Positions 8,661 through 17,799 of a DNA stretch of 64,000 bases are shown here, piece after piece. The stretch's first letter is position 1. Each line of letters opens with the position of its first letter. A model generated the notes under the pieces. That model was not told the DNA's origin and searched no databases. It saw only the letters and a list, made by a program, of their open reading frames with translations. The translations under genes and the position numbers were made by a program. Source of the stretch: an uncultured Phycisphaerales bacterium (GTDB taxonomy: Bacteria > Planctomycetota > Phycisphaerae > Sedimentisphaerales > Anaerobacaceae); NCBI GenBank assembly GCA_903857265.1, contig CAIODZ010000033.1, positions 1-64,000 of the forward strand, read 5' to 3'.

Positions 8661-9672
8661 TGTTATTTTCGCATCTGTCATACTCGCCCTGATTGCTTTT
8701 GTCGGCTGCGAGGCCAACTCTGAAAAACAGCGAACCGCCGGCATCGGCACCGACAATTCCGCAAACAATGACCTCAAAACCGAGGCGACAAAAATTATCC
8801 TGGAGGGACTTTCCAGCAGCAACCCGCAGGTCAGGGTCAACGCAATCGAGATGGCAGCCGCAACAAATAATCAGCAGTTTATGACAGGTGTCCAGCGGCT
8901 GACAAAGGACGAGATCGTCCTAATCAGATTCGCCTCGGCGGTGGCAATCGGAGACGCAAAATACTCCGCTGCCAAAAACGACGTCGCACAACTGCTCAAA
9001 GATAACGACGAAAATGTCCGATTGGCCGCTGATTATGCAATTGTGATGCTGGGTGGTTCAAAATCATACTCGCGACAAATTCGCGCAGCTTTAACCGGCA
9101 ACGATCAGCAGATACGGGCAAATGCCGCCTTTCTGCTTGGTAAAATCGGAGATAAAGGCGTCCTGCCATTACTCCACCAGCTGATTCAGGATGAGGCATC
9201 AGATGACAGGGTTCGGCTGAACGCCATTGAGGCGATAGCCCGGTTAGGAGACGAGAAAATATATCAGAAACTCTGGGCAACGCTCATAAGCGCATACGCC
9301 GACGACCGCGTTTTCGGTATCCGGGCAATGGGAGCACTGGGAACATCAAAGGCAAAAGATTCACTTTTGACGATGCTTAAAGATGATGTGCCTGAGGTTC
9401 GTCTTGTGGCAGCGGAACAGCTTGGCTATTTGGGCGATACCGAGGGCGAAAAGATAGTGGCAAATGCGCTGACGCACGATGTTTCAGCCGCAACAGACCA
9501 GGAAACAAAGGCACGAATTCAGACGCTGGCGGCCATGGCGATAGGCCAAATCAGGACGCCTCTCCTCAAAAAATTCCTGCCCGAATTACTGAAAAGTGAT
9601 TCCCAGTTTGCCCGGCTTGCCGCTGCTAAGGCGGTTTTTCAATGTGCCCAAAAGAATAATATAGGACGGTAA
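8632..9672 (+). CDS. HEAT-repeat lipoprotein
   Basis: 346 aa. The signal ends in the lipobox-like AFVGC, then a low-complexity linker, then at least seven HEAT/PBS-type helical repeats (for example DEIVLIRFASAVAIGDAKY, DNDENVRLAADYAIVMLG, DDVPEVRLVAAEQLGYLGD). These repeats usually form protein-binding scaffolds; the partner is unknown. It overlaps the end of lnt by 29 bases, so it is in the same operon. ATG start with GGGAG upstream. Confidence 0.88.
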   Translation: MTKKHQSKNNVIFASVILALIAFVGCEANSEKQRTAGIGTDNSANNDLKTEATKIILEGLSSSNPQVRVNAIEMAAATNNQQFMTGVQRLTKDEIVLIRFASAVAIGDAKYSAAKNDVAQLLKDNDENVRLAADYAIVMLGGSKSYSRQIRAALTGNDQQIRANAAFLLGKIGDKGVLPLLHQLIQDEASDDRVRLNAIEAIARLGDEKIYQKLWATLISAYADDRVFGIRAMGALGTSKAKDSLLTMLKDDVPEVRLVAAEQLGYLGDTEGEKIVANALTHDVSAATDQETKARIQTLAAMAIGQIRTPLLKKFLPELLKSDSQFARLAAAKAVFQCAQKNNIGR

Positions 9673-9722
9673 AATATGGCTCTTAATTCTCAGGTAAAAT
9701 ACCCCATTTTAACATAATTAAC

Positions 9723-9751
9723 TTGACGTAAAACGCCGAAAAACGTAGAAT
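9723..9751 (+). promoter_or_regulatory. Promoter TTGACG-17-TAGAAT
   Basis: TTGACG at 9723-9728 and TAGAAT at 9746-9751 with 17-base spacing, about 80 bases ahead of the coiled-coil gene at 9836. Confidence 0.6.
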
Positions 9752-9835
9752 ATAGTATGTTGTAAGGTATTGGGGAGCAAAGTATAATCTCTCGATGATA
9801 TTGGAATCTGGTAAAACTGGTGAAAGGAGCTAATC

Positions 9836-10708
9836 TTGAGCAATCTAACTAAGATACTCATAGTTCTATTGACTGTATCAGCAATTTTTCTGTGCGGAAT
9901 AGTGGTGACATACATCGCCAATGCGAATAACTACAAAGAAAAATACACCAAGCTTAGTTCAGACCGCGCTGCGCTCGAACAGGAAAAGGAAAGTTTGAAT
10001 AACCAGCTTAAGGAAAAAATTCAGCAAAAGGACGACCTTGAGAAATCGCTTAGCAGTCAGGTTGCCTCGCTGAAGACCAAGGAAGACGACCTGCAGACGA
10101 AGATTACCGGCATCGAAAGAGAAAAAGCCGAGCTCCTCGAAAGAGTCAACAGCTGGGCAAGCATCACAAAGGATTTCCAGGCAACCACCGACAAGCAGAC
10201 GCAGTTACTCAGCACCGCCCAGGAAGATGTCAAACAGTTAAAAGCCGACCAGATAAAGCTCAGCAAAGAGCTGGAGCAGACCAGCGCAGCAGTTGTTGAA
10301 AAGAACGCGTTAATAGATGCGGCTGAGGCCGAGAAACGCCGGCTTATCGAAGAGAAAGCGGACCTGCAGAACCGCTTGGACAAGATTGTCCAGACAGGCG
10401 GCAATGTCCCGGCGGCAGGCGCACCCGTAACACAGGAAAAAGGCAAGGCGATGCCCTCGCAGCCCGCAAACGAAACAATAAACCTCAAGGCACAAATTTC
10501 TGAGGTTGATGCGAAGAATTCGCTGGCCACAATATCGATCGGCTCGGCGGACGGTGTAAAAGAGGGAATGAAGTTCCACGTTACACGCAGTGACGAGTTC
10601 ATCTGCGACGTTCTCATTGTTAACGTGGATACCGAAAAGGCAGTCGGCGTCCTTGAGTTGGTTCAGCAGCCGCCAAAAGTAGGCGACAACGCCTCGACCA
10701 ACCTGTAA
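9836..10708 (+). CDS. Membrane-anchored coiled-coil protein
   Basis: 290 aa. TTG start with AAGGAGC six bases upstream. One N-terminal membrane helix (ILIVLLTVSAIFLCGIVVTYIA) is followed by a long coiled coil (about 35-185), a Pro/Ala/Gly linker, and a small beta-rich C-terminal domain (KAQISEVDAKNSLATISIGSADGVKEGMKFHVTR). The last domain resembles the small beta-barrel seen at the end of several planctomycete envelope proteins, and MreC also has beta-barrels after a coiled coil. Its position just ahead of mreB suggests a cell-shape or division role, which is inference. Confidence 0.75.
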   Translation: MSNLTKILIVLLTVSAIFLCGIVVTYIANANNYKEKYTKLSSDRAALEQEKESLNNQLKEKIQQKDDLEKSLSSQVASLKTKEDDLQTKITGIEREKAELLERVNSWASITKDFQATTDKQTQLLSTAQEDVKQLKADQIKLSKELEQTSAAVVEKNALIDAAEAEKRRLIEEKADLQNRLDKIVQTGGNVPAAGAPVTQEKGKAMPSQPANETINLKAQISEVDAKNSLATISIGSADGVKEGMKFHVTRSDEFICDVLIVNVDTEKAVGVLELVQQPPKVGDNASTNL

Positions 10709-10746
10709 GGTTTGAAGGTTTTAGATAAGTTTATTGAGGATTGGAT

Positions 10747-10905
10747 ATGAGTCCTGAAGCACAAATACGCAGCACAAAACCAGAGGCAATGAGCAATCTT
10801 TACACAATCATATTGGCGGTGGCGTTCGGCGCAGTGCTGGCCACGGCGGCATTTGTCGCTGTAAAGTGCTATTTCGACTACAACACGCTATTTACAATTC
10901 CATAA
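10747..10905 (+). CDS. Small membrane protein, 52 aa
   Basis: ATG at 10747 has GAGGA seven bases upstream. The product begins MSPEAQIRSTKPEAMSNLY, then one membrane helix (IILAVAFGAVLATAAFVAV), then KCYFDYNTLFTIP and TAA at 10903. It sits between the coiled-coil gene and mreB on the same strand, 38 bases after the former, followed at once by the mreB promoter. No family is recognised; a small partner of the morphogenesis proteins is possible. Confidence 0.65.
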   Translation: MSPEAQIRSTKPEAMSNLYTIILAVAFGAVLATAAFVAVKCYFDYNTLFTIP

Positions 10906-10915
10906 AATTTCCTTG

Positions 10916-10944
10916 TTGAGCCGGCAAGCAGGATGCGATATAAT
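10916..10944 (+). promoter_or_regulatory. mreB promoter (TTGAGC-17-TATAAT)
   Basis: TTGAGC at 10916-10921 and a perfect TATAAT at 10939-10944 with exactly 17 bases between. The -10 box overlaps the first bases of the terminator-like hairpin at 10943. Confidence 0.65.
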
Positions 10945-10967
10945 GCCCGGGTAAACCGGGCATTTTT
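10943..10967 (+). terminator. Rho-independent terminator between the 52-aa gene and mreB
   Basis: ATGCCCGG (10943-10950), loop GTAAA, CCGGGCAT (10956-10963), then a short T-run. The 8-bp stem is perfect. It would end transcripts arriving from upstream while overlapping the -10 box that starts mreB transcription. Confidence 0.65.
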
Positions 10968-10987
10968 ATATATTGAGAACGGACTCG

Positions 10988-12043
10988 ATGAAGTTTATAG
11001 ACGCTATATTGGGCAGGTTCAGCATGGATATGGGTATCGACCTCGGTACCTGTAATACGCTGGTTTGTGTCCGCGGCAAGGGAATAGTCCTTAATGAACC
11101 CTCGGTCGTCGCGGTCCGCAAAGGAACCAACCAGGTCCTCAACAACGGCGAAGCAGTCGGACTCATTGCACGTGAAATGTTAGGCAAGACCCCCGGCTCA
11201 ATCAGTGCAATTCGACCCCTCAAAGACGGCGTAATCAGCGATTTCGAAATCACCGAGGCGATGTTAAGCTACTTTATCCGCAAAGTTCACGGCAGGGGTA
11301 ATCTCATAAGGCCCCGTGTGGTTATAGCCGTGCCAAGCGGAATTACGGCAGTAGAGCGAAGAGCGGTCATCGACAGCGCAGAACGCGCAGGCGCACGAAA
11401 AGTATATCTTGTTGATGAGCCGATGGCAGCGGGCATCGGAGCGGGGCTTCCGATTACAGACCCGACGGCCTCGATGATTGTCGATACCGGCGGCGGCACA
11501 ACCGAAGTCGCAATAATGAGCTTGGCGGACATCGCCACCTGTGAATCAATCCGCGTAGGCGGCGACGATATGGATGAGGCGGTCATCAATCATCTCAAAC
11601 GAACATACAACCTGCTCGTCGGCGAACCGAGAGCGGAAAAAGTAAAGATACAAATCGGCTCAGCGGTGCCCCTCGAAGAAGAACTGACTATGGAGGTCTC
11701 AGGAAGAGACACCATTTCAGGGCTTCCGAGGAAAATTGTTATCACAAGCGAAGAAATTCGCGAGGCGCTGAAGGAGCCGGTGGCGGCCATTATCGACGCC
11801 GTAACAAGAACACTCGAAAAGGCAGACCCTGAATTGGCCGCGGACCTTATCGAAAATGGAATTCACATCTGCGGTGGCGGGTCACTTTTACGGGGAATGG
11901 ACACGGTATTGGCAAACGCCACGGGCTTAAAGGTAATTCGCGTCGAAGACCCGCTGACAGCGGTGGCGCGGGGCACGAGCGTTTACCTGGAAAACCTGGA
12001 GTTGTGGAAAGACACAATGGAGCATTCCGACTCCGGCTGGTAA
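10988..12043 (+). CDS. mreB: Rod shape-determining protein MreB
   Basis: Actin-like ATPase of about 350 aa. MGIDLGTCNTLVCVRGKGIVLNEPSVVA is the phosphate-1 motif, VIAVPSGITAVERRAV and MIVDTGGGTTEVAIMSL are the connecting and phosphate-2 motifs, and HICGGGSLLRGMD is the adenosine motif. It forms membrane-bound filaments that guide lateral cell-wall synthesis. ATG 10988 is chosen because it gives the usual short N-terminus; a TTG at 10973 is in frame. First gene of mreB-mreC-mreD-mrdA, with its own promoter. Confidence 0.96.
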   Translation: MKFIDAILGRFSMDMGIDLGTCNTLVCVRGKGIVLNEPSVVAVRKGTNQVLNNGEAVGLIAREMLGKTPGSISAIRPLKDGVISDFEITEAMLSYFIRKVHGRGNLIRPRVVIAVPSGITAVERRAVIDSAERAGARKVYLVDEPMAAGIGAGLPITDPTASMIVDTGGGTTEVAIMSLADIATCESIRVGGDDMDEAVINHLKRTYNLLVGEPRAEKVKIQIGSAVPLEEELTMEVSGRDTISGLPRKIVITSEEIREALKEPVAAIIDAVTRTLEKADPELAADLIENGIHICGGGSLLRGMDTVLANATGLKVIRVEDPLTAVARGTSVYLENLELWKDTMEHSDSGW

Positions 12044-12085
12044 CGGCACAGGATGCTGTAATAACCAGAATTTGTAAATTTAGTT

Positions 12086-12937
12086 ATGGCAGGGAAGCGA
12101 ATCAGAATCTCCAGCAGGATGTTGTTCGCCTGGTTTATGCTGGGCGGGTTAATCCTTTTATTTTCTCCGCTTGGAATCACAAGCAGGTTTCAATTCGCAT
12201 TTGCGCGTCTTTTCCGCTGGCCTTTGAGCGCGGGAAGGCAGATGCCTCTTTCAGCCAAAACCGAGCTTTCGCTCAAGAACGATGCCGAAAAAAAAGAATC
12301 GCAGTATCAAAACTACATCGCGAACCTTGAAGCGGAGTTGCTCCAGAAAAACCAGACGATTCAGCAGTTGTCGGGCTTGCGCACAAGATTACACGACCTT
12401 GAGGGAGCCAAATTAATACCCGCAGACATTATCATCTCCTCATTAACAAGCCGGCAAAGTGAGTTTATCATAAATCGCGGGAAAGACGACGGCGTGTGCA
12501 AAGACATGTTCGTCATAGGCGACAACAGCGTCATCGGGACTATATCAGACCTGTCGGGCCGCACGGCCAAGGTCCGGCTGTTCACCGACGCTTCCTCGAC
12601 CGTCCAGGTAAATATACCTGACGTTGAAACAAATATGCTGATGCAGGGAGCCGGCAATAACTCGGCGAAAATAAAAATGGTGCCGGTAAAACACCAAATC
12701 AAGGTCGGCGAGCCGGTGATGCTGCGTAAAAAACCGGGGTTTCTGGATTCCGCCATGGTCGTCGGCGAGGTGCAGCAGTGCAAAAGAGACAGCAAGAACC
12801 CCGCGCTGTGGGATATCACCGTAAAACCAAGCTGCGATATTACAAAGCTCAACAACGTGGCGGTAATAATAATGAACCCGCAGAGCTCAGGCAATCTGAG
12901 TCGGGCCGAGAACGCCAAAGCATCCGGCGGGAAATAA
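12086..12937 (+). CDS. mreC: Rod shape-determining protein MreC
   Basis: 283 aa. One membrane helix near the N-terminus (FAWFMLGGLILLFSPLGI), a coiled coil (about 60-95), then the MreC beta domains: SEFIINRGKDDGVCKDMFVIGDNSVIGTISDLSGRTAKVRLFTD and VGEPVMLRKKPGFLDSAMVVGEV. MreC links MreB to the PBP2-RodA synthase in the periplasm. Between mreB and mreD. Confidence 0.93.
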   Translation: MAGKRIRISSRMLFAWFMLGGLILLFSPLGITSRFQFAFARLFRWPLSAGRQMPLSAKTELSLKNDAEKKESQYQNYIANLEAELLQKNQTIQQLSGLRTRLHDLEGAKLIPADIIISSLTSRQSEFIINRGKDDGVCKDMFVIGDNSVIGTISDLSGRTAKVRLFTDASSTVQVNIPDVETNMLMQGAGNNSAKIKMVPVKHQIKVGEPVMLRKKPGFLDSAMVVGEVQQCKRDSKNPALWDITVKPSCDITKLNNVAVIIMNPQSSGNLSRAENAKASGGK

Positions 12938-12994
12938 ATATGCGCCCCCCCGCTCTGCCAATAGTTTCCCTTTATATCACCCTGGAGAAATAAC

Positions 12995-13498
12995 ATGCAC
13001 TGGCCGCGTTTTGCGGTATTGGTTCTGATTGCCACACTTCTGCAGAAAAGCTGGATTAACACAATCGCGGTAACGGACCTCCGCGTAACGCCGGACCTGC
13101 TTTTGATTGCGATGGTATTTTTCGCTGTCCGCTGCAACGAAAAGGAGGCGATTATCAGCTCGTTTGTGCTCGGCTTCGCGGCCGACATCGCCGCAACCGG
13201 ATTCTCTATAGGCCCCCTGATAATCAGTTTCGGGCTGTTCGGGACGGGCCTGTCGTATCTGCACCGGCTGATATCCATCAAAAAAGTGCCCCACCAGGCG
13301 ATTACCATATTTGTCGTCGGGCTTGGCACGGCAATCCTGGCCTGGCTGCTGGCACGCGTCGCGGGGCAAACACCGAAACCAGGCGGCTTCATCGCTTTAA
13401 TCGGAACATCGATTTATTCGGCGGTGCTGGGGCCCGTTTTATTCTTGTTTTTGGACTGGCTGATGCCTATAAAAAATAGGCGTCGCGGGCGAAAATAA
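12995..13498 (+). CDS. mreD: Rod shape-determining protein MreD
   Basis: 167 aa with about five membrane helices (for example RFAVLVLIATLLQKSWI, LLLIAMVFFAV, AVLGPVLFLFLDWL). The pattern TPDLLLIAMVFFAVRCNEKEAIISSFVLGFAADI matches MreD. GGAG lies 8 bases before the ATG. Assigned from topology, weak motif match and its place between mreC and mrdA. The basic tail NRRRGRK is probably cytosolic. Confidence 0.85.
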   Translation: MHWPRFAVLVLIATLLQKSWINTIAVTDLRVTPDLLLIAMVFFAVRCNEKEAIISSFVLGFAADIAATGFSIGPLIISFGLFGTGLSYLHRLISIKKVPHQAITIFVVGLGTAILAWLLARVAGQTPKPGGFIALIGTSIYSAVLGPVLFLFLDWLMPIKNRRRGRK

Positions 13499-13537
13499 TC
13501 CCGCCTTGAATTTCTCGACATATTTTAAACGTCATCT

Positions 13538-15673
13538 ATGTATAAAAAACGAATGGCCATCCTGGTAATCGCGGGCACAATTTTGCTCGGCATTTGCGTG
13601 CTTCGCCTGATAGATATGCAACTGCTCTCAACGTCGTTTTACAGGGAGCAGGTTGCGCAACTGCGGATTCAAAGCGGCTCGTTCCAGCAGGTCAGAACAA
13701 TGCGGGGAAAAATACTCGACAGGAAGGGACAAATCCTCGCCGAAGACGAGCCGAAATTCTGGCTGGCGGTAAACTATGATTTGAGCCGGTATCTTGATGA
13801 ACGCGTGCTCCAGGCGTTATCGCTTCGTGCCAAATCTAAAGAGCCGGACGCCAACACATCAGGCCTGCAGCAGGAATTCGCCGACCGGCAGGAAGACATC
13901 GAGCTGTTAATCGACAAATGCTTACAATTCGGTATGCCGCGTCAGGACGTGGTCACCCGGCTTCAAAAAATAAACGACAAAATATGGAACCTGCGGACGT
14001 TTTTCGCCTGGGCCAGAAACGGCCCCAGTTCCGACATACTGAAAAAATACAGCCGGAATCTTAATAATGTCCCGCTCACCGAAGCGATGGCGGATTTTGA
14101 AAAGAAATTCCCCGACCCCTGCGACCGCCTCCTGCTGATAAACAAAGTGGACGATATCGCCGAACTTAAAAAAGCCCAGCCGGTCGTCGAGCTGAAATCA
14201 GAAGACGCGGTATTCGCCGCAAGGGTGGAATTTCTCAAAGTCCCCGGCGTGGAAGTCATAGCAAAGGGCCAGCGTGTATATCCCTTCGGCCAAACCGCGT
14301 CGCAGACAATCGGCTGGGTAGGCCCGCCCGGTCAGAAAGACAAAGACATTTTCGCCGACGACAAGTTGGCCAACTACCTTGATGACGAGCTTTGCGGGCG
14401 GGAAGACGGCGTCGAATACGTCTGCGAGCCGATTTTGCGGGGTAAAAGAGGCGAGATTGTATATGACATAGACCGCAACTTAGTGCGCCAAACAGAGGCG
14501 CAGTTCGGCCAGGACGTCCGCCTGACAATCGATATCGAACTGCAGAAAAAAATCGAGCAGCTCATAACCAACTGCTCGCAGAACCCCAACTGCAAGTCCC
14601 CAATCGCAGCGGTCGTTATCGACGTCGGCTCAGGCGATATTCTCGCTCTGGCGTCGCTGCCGAATTACGATTTGAACCTGGCTCGGCAAACTTACGGCAA
14701 ACTCGCCAGCGACCCCTGTGAGCCGTTGCGCAATCGTGCGATAAATATGCATTACCCGCCCGGTTCAGCGATAAAACCGCTGATTCTGGTAGCGGGAATG
14801 GAGGCCGGCAAAATTACCGCGGGAGAAGTAATAAGCTGCCCCTCGCACAAGGCCCCACAGGGCTGGCCCAACTGCCTCATATATCTCAGAAACCACTGGG
14901 GACATGATAGTTTATGGTCAAACACCGCCCGCAACGCCATAAAGGGAAGCTGCAACGTTTATTTTTCGCATCTGGCAGACCGAATCGACCCGGTTGTTCT
15001 GCAAAGCTGGTTTTTCAGGTTTGGCTATGGCCGACTCGCTCTGCCCGATTCGGTTACTACCCCATCAGAATCAAGCGATGAATCACCCGAGCCAAACTAC
15101 CCCGTGCGACACTTCAGGCAGGCACAGGGACAGATATCAAATACTCCCGCAAAGGACATGATAACCAGTTTCGAGCAATTGCCCTCGCTTGAGCCGGACG
15201 AAAGACGATGGTTCGGAATTGGACAGGGCAACCTCAGGGTAACACCATTGCAGGTGGCAAACGCAATGGCCTGCTTAGCAAGAGGCGGCGTTTATCTCCC
15301 GCCACGACTCATTGCCGACCCCTGTTCGCCAAAACCGGAGCCGGTCAACCTCAATATCTCGTCTGCGACACTGGCAACCGTTTATGAGGGGATGCACGCC
15401 GTGGTGGAAGAATCGGGTGGCACCGCCAACAGAGAATTTGCGTCTGCGTTAGGAAATTTTTCTTCGCGGGGAATACGACTGTATGGCAAGACCGGCTCTA
15501 CAACACAGCCCGAACACGCATGGTTCGCCGGCTTCGCAAAAGACGCGAGAGGAAGAACAATCGCCGTCTCTGTTCTCGTTGAGGGAGGCCAGGCAGGTTC
15601 AACCGACGCTGCGCCGCTGGGAAGAGACATCCTGCTGTTCTGCGCCGAAGCCGGATACCTCGGCTATAAATAA
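13538..15673 (+). CDS. mrdA: Penicillin-binding protein 2 (MrdA), elongation transpeptidase
   Basis: 711 aa class B PBP. N-terminal membrane helix, pedestal with MRGKILDRKGQILAEDEP, and a transpeptidase domain with SxxK in YPPGSAIKPLI, SxN in GSCNVYF and KTG in LYGKTGSTTQPEHAWFAGFA. It cross-links lateral peptidoglycan with MreBCD and RodA. A charged helical insertion (about 85-210) lengthens the pedestal compared with E. coli PBP2. No clear Shine-Dalgarno is seen. Last gene of the plus-strand mre operon; its TAA directly touches the stop of the convergent ftsI. No rodA is in the window. Confidence 0.93.
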   Translation: MYKKRMAILVIAGTILLGICVLRLIDMQLLSTSFYREQVAQLRIQSGSFQQVRTMRGKILDRKGQILAEDEPKFWLAVNYDLSRYLDERVLQALSLRAKSKEPDANTSGLQQEFADRQEDIELLIDKCLQFGMPRQDVVTRLQKINDKIWNLRTFFAWARNGPSSDILKKYSRNLNNVPLTEAMADFEKKFPDPCDRLLLINKVDDIAELKKAQPVVELKSEDAVFAARVEFLKVPGVEVIAKGQRVYPFGQTASQTIGWVGPPGQKDKDIFADDKLANYLDDELCGREDGVEYVCEPILRGKRGEIVYDIDRNLVRQTEAQFGQDVRLTIDIELQKKIEQLITNCSQNPNCKSPIAAVVIDVGSGDILALASLPNYDLNLARQTYGKLASDPCEPLRNRAINMHYPPGSAIKPLILVAGMEAGKITAGEVISCPSHKAPQGWPNCLIYLRNHWGHDSLWSNTARNAIKGSCNVYFSHLADRIDPVVLQSWFFRFGYGRLALPDSVTTPSESSDESPEPNYPVRHFRQAQGQISNTPAKDMITSFEQLPSLEPDERRWFGIGQGNLRVTPLQVANAMACLARGGVYLPPRLIADPCSPKPEPVNLNISSATLATVYEGMHAVVEESGGTANREFASALGNFSSRGIRLYGKTGSTTQPEHAWFAGFAKDARGRTIAVSVLVEGGQAGSTDAAPLGRDILLFCAEAGYLGYK

Positions 15674-17428
15674 TCAGTGAACCTTAGGGTTATCTGCCGC
15701 CAGGTAACTCTTCTGCGAACCCTGGCGATTCTCAAGGTAGGTAAGCGTTTTTTCGATTATTTTCCCTGCGACCGGCGCTGAGATTGCTCCGCCCGTGTAG
15801 CCCTTGCCCAATGACATATCAGGTCTGCGAACCGATACAAGAACGATAAGCTGCGGGTCTTCGACCGGCGCGCCCGCGACAAATGATGCGATATACTGGT
15901 GCTCGGCATAGCCCCTTTCGCCGGCTTTAGCGATATTGGCAGTACCCGACTTGCCGAACACCTGCCATTTTTTCAACTTCGCTTTTTTGCCTGTCCCCTC
16001 GTTGACAACTCCCACCATAGCGTCTGTAACAAGCCATTTTGCAACATCAGGGTCAATACAATATGCCAGCGGCGGCGGCGCCTGTGTCAGCTTCACGATA
16101 TTGCCCTCGTTGTCAACAACCGCCTTAACCACGTGCATATTTACAGGATGCCCGCCATTGGCAAGTATGCAAAATGCCCGGGCAAGCTGTATAGCCGTAA
16201 CGGTTATCTCCTGGCCGAATGGTATTCGCGTAACGCTGTAGCCGGTCCATTTCGCGGGGGGCCAGAGCAATCCGGAAACCTCACCAGGCAAATCTATCCC
16301 AGTTTCTTTGCCGAAGCCGAAATTCCGCAGCGCATGGTAAACCTCTTCCTTGCCCATTTTCTGGCCGACTTTCGCCATTCCTATATTGCTCGAATTGACC
16401 AGAATCTCACGCGGCGTCAGGTAGCCGAATCCATTTTTGTATTCGCTGATACAGCCAAATCCCTTGCCGCAGTAATTTCCGTTTTCGCAGAATATCTTTT
16501 CCTTCAAACTGACGATTCCGTCTTCAATAGCCCCCCCCATAACCATCGGCTTAATCAAACTTCCCGGCTCGAACTGGTCGGTTATCGTGCGGTTGCGAAG
16601 CGAATTCGCATCCGCCGTATTGAAATTGGCGGGGTCATAATCGGGCAGCGAAACCATCGCCAGAATCGCGCCCGTCTTTGGCTCGGCCACTATCGCCATC
16701 GCCGATTCGGCGTGGTAACTTTTATACTGTTCCAGAAGCGCCTCGCGGGTAAACTGCTGTATGGTCGCGTCGATGGTCAGGATAATTCCAACACCGTCGG
16801 TAACGTCCGCGTCATGTTCCCTGAGGCGAATGGGCCTTCGGAAAGCGTCGGAAATAAAAATGTTGCGCCCCGCCGAACCCGCCAGGTCCTTGTTGTACGC
16901 AAGCTCCACGCCCTCAAGACCACGGTTATCCGCGCTTGTGAATCCCACAATATGGGTCGCAAGCGGCCCCATCGGATAATGGCGCTCCCAGTCGGACTGG
17001 ATTCCAACGCCGTGAATTCTGCGCACCGCAATCGCCTCGTTGGAGTCAACGCCTACTTTAACCTTGGTAAAGCCGGGATTTTCGCTCTCGGTAATAATCC
17101 TGCAAATGTTATGAGCGCCGATACCCAGAACGTCCCCCAGCTCGCTCGCTGTTTCCTTGGGGTCATCCAGGACTCTCGGCTCAACAAAAACCGTCTGGAT
17201 TTCTTCGCTGGCGGCCAGCACCCTTCCGCGACAATCCATAATCACGCCTCTCTGGGGCGATATGGTCGCAACGGTCTGCTGCTGCCTCGAGGATAAGTCG
17301 GTATAGTACCCGTTTCTGAAAAACTGGAGATAAAGACACCGCGTCGCCAGGATGGCAAAAGCAATAATTAACGCCGCAAACAGCCAGACGGTGATACGAC
17401 CGCTCGATTCTTGATGCTCGTTATTCAT
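15674..17428 (-). CDS. ftsI: Penicillin-binding protein 3 (FtsI), septal transpeptidase
   Basis: 584 aa class B PBP. Membrane helix WLFAALIIAFAILATRCLYLQ, pedestal motif SPQRGVIMDCRGRVLAAS, then SxxK in FEPGSLIKPMV, SxN in VNSSNIGMAK and the third motif as KSG in VFGKSGTAN, a variant also seen in other FtsI proteins. The GYAEHQYIASFVAGAPVEDPQL stretch is typical of FtsI. It makes septal peptidoglycan. Last gene of the minus-strand dcw-type operon (mraZ to ftsI). Confidence 0.94.
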   Translation of the reverse strand: MNNEHQESSGRITVWLFAALIIAFAILATRCLYLQFFRNGYYTDLSSRQQQTVATISPQRGVIMDCRGRVLAASEEIQTVFVEPRVLDDPKETASELGDVLGIGAHNICRIITESENPGFTKVKVGVDSNEAIAVRRIHGVGIQSDWERHYPMGPLATHIVGFTSADNRGLEGVELAYNKDLAGSAGRNIFISDAFRRPIRLREHDADVTDGVGIILTIDATIQQFTREALLEQYKSYHAESAMAIVAEPKTGAILAMVSLPDYDPANFNTADANSLRNRTITDQFEPGSLIKPMVMGGAIEDGIVSLKEKIFCENGNYCGKGFGCISEYKNGFGYLTPREILVNSSNIGMAKVGQKMGKEEVYHALRNFGFGKETGIDLPGEVSGLLWPPAKWTGYSVTRIPFGQEITVTAIQLARAFCILANGGHPVNMHVVKAVVDNEGNIVKLTQAPPPLAYCIDPDVAKWLVTDAMVGVVNEGTGKKAKLKKWQVFGKSGTANIAKAGERGYAEHQYIASFVAGAPVEDPQLIVLVSVRRPDMSLGKGYTGGAISAPVAGKIIEKTLTYLENRQGSQKSYLAADNPKVH

Positions 17429-17463
17429 TGCCCGAAAGAATCCCTGTAATCGGAAAATACCGT

Positions 17464-17760
17464 TTACTTCTTAATTTGCTTAATCTGCTTAGTCGGCTTA
17501 ACCTGTTTAACCTGTTTAATCTGCTGATTATTCTGCTGATTACCCTGTTGAGAAACCTGCTGGGAAACGCTTGTTGGGTTAATCAGATTTTCCAGCCGCA
17601 GCTGTTTGCCCGCGAGCTGCTGTTTGAGACGACTCTGGGACACACGCGCAGCGCAGATTTTGTAGAATATCCTGTCATTGGCGTTGCGAAGCGATGCCGC
17701 GAACAGCATCACCGAAGTGCAGTATAACGCAACAAAAACCAGGCGAAACCCCAACCTCAT
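17464..17760 (-). CDS. Small membrane protein in the FtsL position
   Basis: 98 aa from ATG 17760 (a TTG at 17778 is in frame). One N-terminal membrane segment (FRLVFVALYCTSVMLFAAS), a short coiled segment (SQSRLKQQLAGKQLRLENLINP) and a low-complexity Gln/Lys tail (QQNNQQIKQVKQVKPTKQIKQIKK) encoded by a degenerate tandem repeat. Size, topology and position just before ftsI match FtsL, which holds the divisome together, but sequence identity to FtsL cannot be shown by eye. Confidence 0.6.
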   Translation of the reverse strand: MRLGFRLVFVALYCTSVMLFAASLRNANDRIFYKICAARVSQSRLKQQLAGKQLRLENLINPTSVSQQVSQQGNQQNNQQIKQVKQVKPTKQIKQIKK

Positions 17761-17799
17761 AAGCCGTGTAGTAACCAAAAAGAAACCAGCCGACCCAAC

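Noticed and set aside
15899-17296. 465-codon open frame opposite ftsI
   Set aside because: Shadow of ftsI on the other strand, with low-complexity basic composition and no motifs.
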